From Nostoc sp. T09 (GTDB taxonomy: Bacteria; Cyanobacteriota; Cyanobacteriia; Cyanobacteriales; Nostocaceae): DNA of 37,908 nt. Below are positions 18,486 to 26,057 of the stretch, in pieces; within the stretch, counting starts at the first letter, position 1; each line of letters starts with the position of its first letter. The translations under genes and the position numbers were made by a program. The stretch covers positions 1-37,908 of the forward strand of contig NZ_MTAV01000199.1 in assembly GCF_002154695.1 (NCBI RefSeq), read 5' to 3'. The notes beneath the pieces were generated by a model, which made no database searches, was not told where the DNA came from, and saw only the letters and a program-made list of their open reading frames with translations.

Positions 18486-18504
18486 TAATTAACAATAGGT
18501 TATA
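18486..18504 (-). promoter_or_regulatory. Weak Pho-box-like pair upstream of phoX
   Basis: Read on the minus strand, TATAACCT and GTTAATTA are spaced by 3 bp. The cyanobacterial Pho box is built of CTTAACCT-like 8-mers spaced by 3 bp, so the period fits but the match is partial and a third unit is not clear. Position is about 135-150 bp above the phoX start. This is a suggestion only. Confidence 0.2.
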
Positions 18505-18676
18505 TTTTAATTAAAAAAAGTTTTGGCAATTTCAAGTTAGGTAATTAAAAATACACATTGTTTAATAGAAGATATCTAAAACATCGCCTACTTTCTAGGT
18601 AATTTGGTATCATTTACAAATTTGCGGTTTACGTGACCAGGAACAGGGCTAGCGTCACAGTTGTCCTATTCTGGAG

Positions 18677-19642
18677 ATGGGTAATAGTGTTGTGGGTGAG
18701 ACTGTGTTTTTCAGCGTTGTTATACCGACTTACAATCGCCAACCAATTTTAGAAAAGTGCCTCCGAGCCTTAGAATTGCAAGATTTGGCAAATTCAACTG
18801 CGATTACAGGTTATGAAGTCGTTTTGGTAGATGATGGCTCTACTGATGGGACTTTAGAGTGGTTGGCAGCACATAAAGACGAGTTTCCCCATGTGCGATG
18901 GTTTGAACAAGACCATAACGGTCCAGCCGCGGCTCGGAATTTGGGGGTAGAACAAGCACTAGGAGACACAATTATTTTTATTGATAGTGATTTAGTAGTG
19001 CTGTCAAATTTTTTGCAGGCTCATGCTGATGCGCTGGTGCAGGGACAGAAAAGATTGGCGAGCGATCGCTTCTTTACTTATGGTGCAGTCATTAATACTT
19101 GTAATTTTGATAATCCTACCTCTGAACCTTATAAAGTAACAGATTTTTCAGCAGCTTTTTTTGCTACAGGCAATGTGGCAATTCCCAAACATTGGCTAAA
19201 GAAAGCTGGACTTTTTGATACTGGCTTTCAACTTTATGGCTGGGAAGATTTAGAACTTGGTGTAAGACTCAAAAATTTAGGTTTACAACTGATTAAATGT
19301 CCGGAAGCTGTAGGCTATCATTGGCATCCAGCATTTAAATTAGAACAAATTCCTAACTTGATTGACAAAGAAATTCAACGCGGACGTATGGGAGTTTTGT
19401 TTTATCAAAAACATCCCACTTGGGAAGTGCGGATGATGATTCAAATGACTTGGTTACATCGCTTGCTTTGGGGCATACTATCCCTAAATGGCGCACTTAA
19501 TGAACGGACAATGGCACCGTTTTTGCAATGGTTAATTAATCTAGGTAAACCTCAATTAGCTTTGGAAGTTGCCCGGATTTTTCTTAATTGGTATAACGTC
19601 AAGGGTGTTTATGAAGCCTACGCCCAAATGCAGCATTCATAA
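18677..19642 (+). CDS. Glycosyltransferase family 2
   Basis: Inverting GT-A glycosyltransferase of 321 residues, probably acting on a lipid-linked or surface glycan at the inner membrane face. The N-terminal nucleotide-binding part reads FFSVVIPTYNRQPILEKCL, then VVLVDDGSTDGT and GPAAARNLGVEQA. The metal-binding D-x-D region is FIDSDLVV, and the acceptor side has GLFDTGFQLYGWEDLELGVRL with the ED motif. There are no strong transmembrane helices apart from a hydrophobic patch near LLWGILSLNG. GGAG lies immediately before the ATG at 18677, which is too close for an ideal ribosome binding site, so the true start may be a few codons later. rpsB follows on the same strand after 164 bp. Confidence 0.88.
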   Translation: MGNSVVGETVFFSVVIPTYNRQPILEKCLRALELQDLANSTAITGYEVVLVDDGSTDGTLEWLAAHKDEFPHVRWFEQDHNGPAAARNLGVEQALGDTIIFIDSDLVVLSNFLQAHADALVQGQKRLASDRFFTYGAVINTCNFDNPTSEPYKVTDFSAAFFATGNVAIPKHWLKKAGLFDTGFQLYGWEDLELGVRLKNLGLQLIKCPEAVGYHWHPAFKLEQIPNLIDKEIQRGRMGVLFYQKHPTWEVRMMIQMTWLHRLLWGILSLNGALNERTMAPFLQWLINLGKPQLALEVARIFLNWYNVKGVYEAYAQMQHS

Positions 19643-19738
19643 AAGTTAGATAATTGGGCATTTGTCAACGCTGCCCATACCCCTGAGTCTAAATGTGCTA
19701 CCCTAGTATGGTTCATTAATAATCTCGCACATCCAGGA

Positions 19739-19791
19739 ATTCGGGTGTTTCCTCGTTGGGAAATACGCCTGGGTGGAGGTTTAACCCGAAT
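19739..19791 (+). promoter_or_regulatory. Structured rpsB leader (possible autogenous control element)
   Basis: ATTCGGGT (19739-19746) pairs exactly with ACCCGAAT (19784-19791). Inside is a second hairpin, GTTTCC (19747-19752) against GGAAAT, and a further GCCTGGGTGGAGG segment. The outer stem ends 15 bases before the rpsB ATG, next to the GGAG ribosome binding site. rpsB leaders are known S2-responsive elements in several bacteria; whether this is one is an inference. Confidence 0.4.
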
Positions 19792-19806
19792 CGGAGTAAA
19801 AAATAT

Positions 19807-20604
19807 ATGCCAGTCGTTTCATTGGCTCAAATGATGGAGTCAGGGGTTCACTTTGGGCATCAGACCCGGCGTTGGAACCCAAAAATGTCTCCTTACATTT
19901 ATACTTCCCGCAATGGTGTACACATCATCGACTTGGTGCAAACTGCCCAGTTGATGGAAGATGCGTATAGTTATATGCGTACACAAGCTGAACAAGGGAA
20001 AAAATTTCTGTTTGTCGGCACCAAGCGCCAAGCAGCAGGTATTATTGCCCAAGAAGCCAGTCGCTGTGGTTCCCACTATATTAACCAGCGTTGGTTGGGT
20101 GGAATGCTGACCAACTGGGCAACTATCAAAACTAGGGTAGACCGCCTGAAAGATTTGGAACGCCGGGAAGAAACCGGAGCCTTGGACTTGTTGCCGAAAA
20201 AAGAAGCCTCAATGTTACGCCGTGAAATGGCGAAGCTTCAGAAATATTTGGGCGGCATTAAAACCATGCGGAAAGTGCCCGATGTTGTGGTGATTGTAGA
20301 CCAACGGCGGGAGTATAACGCAGTTCAAGAATGCCAAAAACTGGCAATTCCGATTGTATCGATGTTGGATACAAATTGTGACCCCGATGTAGTAGATATT
20401 CCCATCCCGGCAAATGACGATGCCATCAGATCAATTAAGCTGATCGTCGGCAAATTGGCAGACGCGATTTATGAAGGTCGTCATGGTCAGCTGGATGCAG
20501 AAGAAGATTATGAAGATTACGAGGGTGGTGAGGACGATTACGATTATGAAGAAACTGAGCTAACTGGCTCATATGCTTCTGGCGACGAAGACGACGAAGA
20601 ATAG
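19807..20604 (+). CDS. rpsB: 30S ribosomal protein S2
   Basis: Ribosomal protein uS2 of the small subunit, 265 residues. [27 protein letters not shown] is the classic N terminus (shown here in two parts: [13 protein letters not shown] and [14 protein letters not shown]). [23 protein letters not shown] and [17 protein letters not shown] are all present. A highly acidic C-terminal tail (about the last 35 residues, rich in Asp, Glu and Tyr) is typical of filamentous cyanobacteria. ATG 19807 is chosen because the family begins with MPV and GGAG lies nine bases upstream. tsf follows, so the pair forms the usual rpsB-tsf unit. Confidence 0.97.
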   Translation: MPVVSLAQMMESGVHFGHQTRRWNPKMSPYIYTSRNGVHIIDLVQTAQLMEDAYSYMRTQAEQGKKFLFVGTKRQAAGIIAQEASRCGSHYINQRWLGGMLTNWATIKTRVDRLKDLERREETGALDLLPKKEASMLRREMAKLQKYLGGIKTMRKVPDVVVIVDQRREYNAVQECQKLAIPIVSMLDTNCDPDVVDIPIPANDDAIRSIKLIVGKLADAIYEGRHGQLDAEEDYEDYEGGEDDYDYEETELTGSYASGDEDDEE

Positions 20605-20612
20605 GCTAAAGC

Positions 20613-20638
20613 ATGAAGGATGAAATTTTATCCTTCAT
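20613..20638 (+). other. Hairpin in the rpsB-tsf gap
   Basis: ATGAAGGAT (20613-20621) pairs with ATCCTTCAT (20630-20638) over an 8-nt loop, 9 bp after the rpsB stop codon. There is no T-run after it, so it may be a pause, a processing site or an attenuator between rpsB and tsf rather than a full terminator. Confidence 0.45.
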
Positions 20639-20735
20639 ACTTTACACTTCATACTTTTCATCGCTCTGAGTAAGATAGAAATACTCAACACCCGTGAGCG
20701 ATTACAACTCGAGGTCAAGTAGGAATTGAGGCAAC

Positions 20736-21680
20736 ATGGCGGAAATATCTGCAAAACAAGTCCAAGAGCTACGCCAAAAAACCAATGCTGGCATGATGGA
20801 CTGCAAAAAAGCACTACAAGAAAATGATGGCGACCTTGAAAAAGCCATAGATTGGTTGCGGCAAAAGGGCATCGCTAAAGGAGGTACAAAAGGCGATCGC
20901 ATTGCAGCAGAAGGTCTAGTAGATACCTACATTCAACCTGGCTCTCAGGTGGGTGTACTTATAGAAGTTAACTGCCAAACTGATTTTGTTGCCCGTAACG
21001 ATGCTTTTAAGGCTCTAGTTAAGAATCTGGCAAAGCAAGCAGTAACAGCTGATAGTGTTGAGTCTTTGTTAACTCAACCCTATATTGAAGACCAAAGCTT
21101 GACCGTAGAAGATTTCATCAAGCAAGTCATTACTACCTTGGGTGAAAATATCAAGGTACGCCGCTTTGTCAATTTTTCACTAGCAGAAGGCAAATCAGGT
21201 ATAGTAGACAGCTATATTCACACTGGCGGTCGAGTTGGTGTTTTGGTTGAGATAGACTCCGAAACTGATGCTGTAGTTGGCAATGAAGAGTTCCAAGGTT
21301 TAGCACGGAACGCCGCTATGCAAGTAGCTGCTTGCCCAAATGTCGAGTATGTCAGTGTAGACGAAATCCCCACCGAAGTTGCTGCTAGAGAAACAGAAGT
21401 TGAAATGGGGCGGGATGATTTAGCTAGCAAACCCCAGAACATCAAAGAAAAGATTGTTCAGGGACGGATTGAAAAACGCCTGAAAGAATTTGCTTTGCTA
21501 GATCAACCTTTCATTAGAGATCAGAGCATTTCTGTGGAAGATTTAGTGAAGCAAGTCAAGTCTAAGCTAGGTCAAGACATCAAAATCAAACGCTTTGTGC
21601 GCTATGTCTTAGGTGAAGGCATTGAAAAGCAAGAAAGCAACTTTGCTGAGGAAGTCGCTGCACAAATGGGCACTAAGTAA
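20736..21680 (+). CDS. tsf: Translation elongation factor EF-Ts
   Basis: Nucleotide exchange factor that frees GDP from EF-Tu; cytoplasmic, 314 residues. The N-terminal UBA-like domain reads [20 protein letters not shown] then [19 protein letters not shown]; the core has [12 protein letters not shown], the TDF-V-A-R-N motif that contacts EF-Tu. A HIP1 octamer (GCGATCGC) is embedded in the coding sequence at GDRIAAEG. Two similar segments, near 113-150 ([16 protein letters not shown]) and near 252-290 ([16 protein letters not shown]), show the internal duplication of the family. GAGG four bases before the ATG gives a good start. It is 131 bp after rpsB. Confidence 0.97.
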   Translation: MAEISAKQVQELRQKTNAGMMDCKKALQENDGDLEKAIDWLRQKGIAKGGTKGDRIAAEGLVDTYIQPGSQVGVLIEVNCQTDFVARNDAFKALVKNLAKQAVTADSVESLLTQPYIEDQSLTVEDFIKQVITTLGENIKVRRFVNFSLAEGKSGIVDSYIHTGGRVGVLVEIDSETDAVVGNEEFQGLARNAAMQVAACPNVEYVSVDEIPTEVAARETEVEMGRDDLASKPQNIKEKIVQGRIEKRLKEFALLDQPFIRDQSISVEDLVKQVKSKLGQDIKIKRFVRYVLGEGIEKQESNFAEEVAAQMGTK

Positions 21681-22019
21681 TTTTGTCATTTGTCATTGGT
21701 CATTTGTGATTAGAACTAAGAACAAATGATTAAAGACAGATGACTTATTAAAATACAGGCCAGGCAAACTATGCTGGCCTGTATTTTATTAGTCTTGATT
21801 AGAGATAATTAAGAGCCTCTAGTTAAGATAGATATTTAAAATTTGTGCTAAGTCAAGTTCCTTTGCAGGCGATAAAGCTGAGAAACTGGCTTTTAGACTG
21901 CTATTTGCAGGAGATTTGCTATACTTACCGCAAAATTGCAAATCCTAGGAATGTTTATTTTAAAATAGATACGTACATTTGTACCATTATTGGGTTTAGA
22001 TGGACTATAAAGAAAAGAT
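21681..22019. other. Spacer after tsf with heptamer repeats and terminator
   Basis: A 339-bp gap. TCATTTG/TCATTGG units lie at 21684-21745, followed by the tsf terminator. The rest is A+T-rich. A 60-codon frame at 21845-22027 lacks an ATG start and homology and overlaps the next gene, so I do not call it. Confidence 0.6.
21750..21787 (+). terminator. Rho-independent terminator of the rpsB-tsf unit
   Basis: A perfect 14-bp stem (21750-21763 with 21774-21787, 10-nt loop). Its 3' arm ends TATTTT and runs into ATTAG, giving the T-rich exit of an intrinsic terminator. The core GGCC pairs make it strong. Confidence 0.88.
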
Positions 22020-22967
22020 ATGGCTAGAGCAATCGAGCGAATTGATCGAGATATTGCACTGCTGAAAGAAGCGATAAAAGCGATCGCGGCAGAACTTCAA
22101 ACTGCTTATGCTAGTTATTTAAGCATGTTAGGGCAAGCCGTTCGCCAGCAGTTGATTCTGGCAACGTATCACCTATGTACCCAAGGTTATTCCGAAAATT
22201 TCCTGAGTTTGTCATTGAATCAGCGGCAACAATTGCAACAAGCCATCCGGAAGTTGGGACAACAAGCAGCTGAGCAGTTGCTGACTTTTATCAATAATGA
22301 AGAACATCAGGATGAGGTAGCAGAGGTAGCTGGAGAAGATGCAAGTGATGAGGTAGCGGAGGTAGCTGGAGAAGATGCGAGTAATGAGGGAGATGTAGGT
22401 GATGGGGAAGATGTGGATGATGACAAAAATCCACAATCTAAAATCCGTTTTGAAAAGTTTGCTATGGAGGGAAATCGTGCTGGCAAACTTCCCCTAATTA
22501 TAAAATTTACTGACCCTGCTAACCCGATGGAACTAGCAGCTTGGCAACAGAGCTTAGAAAAGTTAATCCAATATACTCTCAAAAAAGTCTCCCATGATGC
22601 CAATGTTTTGCTTCAAAAAATTAGTATTTTACCCAAAAAGTTACCAGAACCAATTTTAGAAGTAGCTGCGGCTGCATCAGAAGCATCTGCCGAAGTCATG
22701 CCAGGACCACCTAACTTATTAAACTTGGTAATTGAAATTGAAAATGAGCAGGATGCCCAGCAATCTGGACTAACAAGGCTGATAGCGATTAACCTACGGC
22801 TGAGCGAAATTGAATTTGCTGATTCTAAACTCTCCTCTGGGCGCAAACAAATTCGCAGTATCTTAGTTCAGTTAAATAAATTAGGGCAGGAGTATCAAAA
22901 AAAGCAGCGCGAACGCTCAATTGCTGAAGCTGAAGCAGCATGGCGTGCTATTTGGATTGATGATTAA
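22020..22967 (+). CDS. Conserved cyanobacterial protein with acidic tandem-repeat linker
   Basis: Soluble protein of 315 residues that I do not recognise as a characterised family. The N-terminal region (about 1-95) is helical, with IDRDIALLKEAIKAIAAELQ and LSLNQRQQLQQAIRKLGQQA. A very acidic, low-complexity linker (about 98-136) contains a 12-residue repeat, DEVAEVAGEDAS, twice. The C-terminal part (about 150-315) has PANPMELAAWQQSLEKLI and ends in a long charged helix, LGQEYQKKQRERSIAEAEAAW, probably a coiled coil. There is no signal peptide or membrane segment. It precedes recG on the same strand by 112 bp of repeat DNA. No function can be assigned. Confidence 0.75.
   Translation: MARAIERIDRDIALLKEAIKAIAAELQTAYASYLSMLGQAVRQQLILATYHLCTQGYSENFLSLSLNQRQQLQQAIRKLGQQAAEQLLTFINNEEHQDEVAEVAGEDASDEVAEVAGEDASNEGDVGDGEDVDDDKNPQSKIRFEKFAMEGNRAGKLPLIIKFTDPANPMELAAWQQSLEKLIQYTLKKVSHDANVLLQKISILPKKLPEPILEVAAAASEASAEVMPGPPNLLNLVIEIENEQDAQQSGLTRLIAINLRLSEIEFADSKLSSGRKQIRSILVQLNKLGQEYQKKQRERSIAEAEAAWRAIWIDD
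22311..22382 (+). repeat. Tandem 36-bp repeat inside the acidic-linker gene
   Basis: Two adjacent 36-bp copies (22311-22346 and 22347-22382) differ at only two positions, both silent. Each encodes DEVAEVAGEDAS. In-frame tandem duplication by slippage explains the extended linker; copy number may vary between strains. Confidence 0.9.
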
Positions 22968-22969
22968 AT

Positions 22970-23092
22970 AGTCATTTGTCCTTTGTCCTTTGTCATTTGT
23001 GAATAACCAATGGCTAATGACTAATGACCAATGACTAATGACTAATAACTAATGACTAATAACTAATGACCAATGACTAATGACCAATGACA
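22970..23092. repeat. Large heptamer repeat cluster overlapping the recG start
   Basis: About 120 bp of TCATTTG/TCCTTTG units followed by the inverted form (AATGACC, AATGACT, AATAACT), so the block has dyad character. The ATG of recG at 23080 and its first codons (MTND) lie in the last units. Confidence 0.85.
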
Positions 23093-25572
23093 AACCAGAT
23101 TGGATAAGATTGCAAAAAGCCTTGGCAATAGAAGCAGAACAAGGCTTTACAGACTTGATGGGTAGACAATACCGCTTTAGTGAATTTCTCAGCTTGACTT
23201 TAGGGAAATTTCCTACAGCTTTGCCCTCAAGTGAGCGCCGTCGCTGGCAAGAGCTAGCGATACAATTTGCTAAATATCCCGATCTGGTTTTAGAAGATAG
23301 ACAACATTTAGTAGCAGAAACGCGCAGGTATCTGTACCAACTACAGCAAGAAGATGGGGAACAGGAGGAGAAGAAGCACAAGGGAGTAGAGGAGCCTAGG
23401 AAAAATTATCAATCTAAAATTCAAAATCCCAAATCTCCAATTGTGGCTGAGGTTAGTCGGAGGCTGGCTCCAAAAATTGACCAAAAACTCAGCGATTTAC
23501 CAGAAATCGGGATTAGAAAAGCTGACAATTTGGCGCGTCTTGGTTTGTATACCGTGCGCGACTTACTTTTTTACTATCCCCGCGACCACATTGACTATGC
23601 ACGTCAGGTAAATATCCGCGAGTTGCAGGCGGGTGAGACGGTGACGATAGTCGCAACGGTAAAGCGCTGCAACTGTTTTAATAGTCCGAAAAATCAGAAA
23701 CTATCAATTTTAGAACTGATACTAAAGGATAACACTGGGCAAATTAAAGTTAGTCGCTTTTCTGCTGGTACGCGCTTTACTAGTCGCGCTTGGCAAGAAA
23801 GTTTAAAACGGCGCTACCCGGTGGGTAGTGTGATTGCAGCTTGCGGGTTAGTAAAGGAAAGTAAATATGGCTTGACGCTGGATAACCCCGAATTAGAAGT
23901 GTTGGCAAATCCCGGAGATACGATTGATTCCTTGACTATCGGTCGGGTTGTGCCAATTTATGCTTTAACTGAAGGTATAGCAGCGAATATGGTGCGACAG
24001 GCGGTAATAGCTGCTTTACCTGCTGCGGCAAATCTCAAAGACCCCTTACCCAGTGGTTTGCGAGAGAAGTATGGTTTGATGGAATTGAAAGATGCGATCG
24101 CTAATATTCACTTTCCGCCAGATAGTGCCTCTCTGCAAGTTGCCCGTCGTCGCTTAGTCTTTGACGAATTTTTCTACCTGCAACTGAGTTTACTGCAACG
24201 ACAGTATCAAGCAAGGCAAATTCAAACTAGCGCTATCCTCGCTCCCAAAGGTCAGCTAATAGAAAAATTCTACGAAATACTACCGTTTCAACTCACTGGC
24301 GCACAGCAAAGAGTTATTAATGATATTCTCAATGACTTACAAGAACCCACACCCATGAATCGTTTGGTACAAGGCGATGTAGGTTCTGGGAAAACTGTGG
24401 TTGCTGTGGTTGCTATTTTAGCGGCGATTCAATCTGGCTACCAAGCGGCGCTGATGGCTCCGACTGAAGTTTTAGCAGAACAGCATTACCGTAAGTTAGT
24501 TGGTTGGTTTAACTTACTGCATTTGCCAGTGGAATTACTTACAGGTTCCACAAAAACTGTAAAACGGAGACAGATTCATGCTCAGTTAGAAACGGGAGAA
24601 TTACCCCTATTAGTTGGTACGCACGCCTTGATTCAAGACCCAGTAAACTTTCGGCAACTGGGGTTAGCGGTGATTGACGAACAGCATCGCTTTGGGGTGC
24701 AACAACGGGCGCGTTTGCAACAGAAAGGCGAGCAACCTCATGTATTAACGATGACAGCTACTCCCATTCCCCGGACATTGGCACTGACAATACATGGGGA
24801 TATGAATGTGAGTCAAATTGATGAGTTACCACCAGGACGGCAAAAGATACAGACAACAATGCTTACAGGTCAGCAACGCAGCCATGCTTACGACCTGATG
24901 CGCCGAGAAATTGCCCAAGGGCGGCAAATATATGTGATTTTGCCTTTGGTGGAAGAATCAGAAAAGCTAGATTTGCGTTCGGCTGTAGACGAGCATCAAA
25001 AGCTACAGGAAAGTGTTTTTCCGGAGTTTCAAGTCGGGTTGCTTCATGGTCGCATGAGTTCCGCCGAAAAGGACGAAGCAATTACAAAATTCCGCGAGAA
25101 CATAACCCAAATTTTGGTTTCTACCACCGTTGTGGAGGTCGGCGTTGATGTCCCTAATGCTACGGTGATGCTAATTGAACATGCAGAACGGTTTGGTTTA
25201 TCACAACTGCACCAACTGCGGGGACGGGTTGGGCGTGGTGCGGCGCAGTCTTACTGTTTATTAATGAGTAGTTCTAGAAGTCCTGACGCGCAACAACGGC
25301 TCAAAGTGATGGAACAGTCCCAAGATGGCTTTTTCATCTCAGAAATGGATATGCGTTTCCGTGGCCCTGGGGAAGTGCTGGGAACTCGTCAATCTGGTGT
25401 GCCGGATTTTACACTTGCAAGTTTGCTGGAAGATGAAGAAGTTTTGCTGTTAGCGCGACAAGCAGCAGAGAAAGTTATAGAGATAGATGCAACTTTAGAG
25501 CGTTGGTATTTGATGAAGGAAGAGTTGAAGTATCGGTATGAGCGATTGATGGGTGGGGCGATTATGACTTAA
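23080..25572 (+). CDS. recG: ATP-dependent DNA helicase RecG
   Basis: Branch-migration helicase that regresses stalled replication forks and processes Holliday junctions; 830 residues, longer than the E. coli enzyme (693) because of an N-terminal extension of about 140 residues common in cyanobacteria. The wedge/OB-fold region begins near LSDLPEIGIRKADNLARLGL and has DLLFYYPRDHIDY. Helicase motifs: I GDVGSGKT near 432-439, Ia APTEVLAEQH, II DEQH near 533, III TATPIPRTLA, and VI HQLRGRVGRG near 711-720. The C-terminal RFRGPGEVLGTRQSG is a RecG hallmark. The start ATG lies in repeat DNA and an in-frame stop is two codons upstream (23074-23076), so this is the first possible ATG. The next gene starts 45 bp downstream. 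Confidence 0.96.
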   Translation: MTNDKPDWIRLQKALAIEAEQGFTDLMGRQYRFSEFLSLTLGKFPTALPSSERRRWQELAIQFAKYPDLVLEDRQHLVAETRRYLYQLQQEDGEQEEKKHKGVEEPRKNYQSKIQNPKSPIVAEVSRRLAPKIDQKLSDLPEIGIRKADNLARLGLYTVRDLLFYYPRDHIDYARQVNIRELQAGETVTIVATVKRCNCFNSPKNQKLSILELILKDNTGQIKVSRFSAGTRFTSRAWQESLKRRYPVGSVIAACGLVKESKYGLTLDNPELEVLANPGDTIDSLTIGRVVPIYALTEGIAANMVRQAVIAALPAAANLKDPLPSGLREKYGLMELKDAIANIHFPPDSASLQVARRRLVFDEFFYLQLSLLQRQYQARQIQTSAILAPKGQLIEKFYEILPFQLTGAQQRVINDILNDLQEPTPMNRLVQGDVGSGKTVVAVVAILAAIQSGYQAALMAPTEVLAEQHYRKLVGWFNLLHLPVELLTGSTKTVKRRQIHAQLETGELPLLVGTHALIQDPVNFRQLGLAVIDEQHRFGVQQRARLQQKGEQPHVLTMTATPIPRTLALTIHGDMNVSQIDELPPGRQKIQTTMLTGQQRSHAYDLMRREIAQGRQIYVILPLVEESEKLDLRSAVDEHQKLQESVFPEFQVGLLHGRMSSAEKDEAITKFRENITQILVSTTVVEVGVDVPNATVMLIEHAERFGLSQLHQLRGRVGRGAAQSYCLLMSSSRSPDAQQRLKVMEQSQDGFFISEMDMRFRGPGEVLGTRQSGVPDFTLASLLEDEEVLLLARQAAEKVIEIDATLERWYLMKEELKYRYERLMGGAIMT

Positions 25573-25616
25573 TATGTCTGAGTTAATTCGTAGTGACTTA
25601 GACCGATAATAGCGTA

Positions 25617-26057
25617 ATGGTAATTCCGTTTACGGACAGAGAACTAGAGAAAGCTTGGCGAGAAAATAAATTTGCTTCCGAGAAGATACCACGAAGTAAT
25701 GCTCATCGGTTACTCTTATTTTATGCTGTTGAATGTGGTTTAAAAGCAATTTTGATGCGTAGACAGGGTAAAAATCGTTCAGATTTATGTACAGATATTT
25801 CTGAATGCCAACATGATGTCAACAAGCTACTAGATTGTTTGTCTGCTGGCGGAAGTTTAAAATTACCGGCACAATTAAGCATGAAGCCAATCAAATGTAA
25901 GAATGGCAATGACGAAAGGAAATTTACCCCTGGTGATATCAACCAAATGTGGCGTTATGGTGGATGTTGTACAGCAACAGGGATAACAGACGAATATTTA
26001 GAGAAGAAATTATTAGAAATAGTAAATTGGATAGATGGAGAACTTAGAAGACCATGA
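25617..26057 (+). CDS. Small HEPN-like protein paired with the KGGVGR-type NTPase
   Basis: Soluble protein of 146 residues. The segment NAHRLLLFYAVECGLKAILM (28-47) followed by HDVNKLLD (66-73) is the helix pattern of HEPN-superfamily proteins (A-x-E-x-x-L-K-A and H-D-hydrophobic). The catalytic R-x4-6-H of HEPN ribonucleases is not evident near the C terminus, so it may be a non-nucleolytic, partner-binding member. Its stop codon overlaps the ATG of the downstream gene (ATGA, 26054-26057), implying coupled translation and a stoichiometric partnership. It begins 45 bp after recG, possibly by read-through. The HEPN assignment is by eye and moderate. Confidence 0.6.
   Translation: MVIPFTDRELEKAWRENKFASEKIPRSNAHRLLLFYAVECGLKAILMRRQGKNRSDLCTDISECQHDVNKLLDCLSAGGSLKLPAQLSMKPIKCKNGNDERKFTPGDINQMWRYGGCCTATGITDEYLEKKLLEIVNWIDGELRRP

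Larger units (their letters stand above)
18354..18676. other. Divergent spacer upstream of phoX and the GT2 gene
   Basis: A 323-bp A+T-rich gap that must contain the promoters of phoX (minus) and the family-2 glycosyltransferase (plus). It contains an 11-bp perfect inverted repeat (18430-18440 with 18457-18467, 16-bp spacer) and weak Pho-box-like words near 18486-18504. No gene is seen. Confidence 0.6.

Noticed and set aside
21845-22027. 60-codon plus-strand frame upstream of the acidic-linker gene
   Set aside because: No ATG start, no homology, and it overlaps the start of the real gene.
22970-23092. Possible CRISPR array
   Set aside because: Units are 7 nt, degenerate and without unique spacers; this is a simple tandem repeat cluster. 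No cas genes are present.
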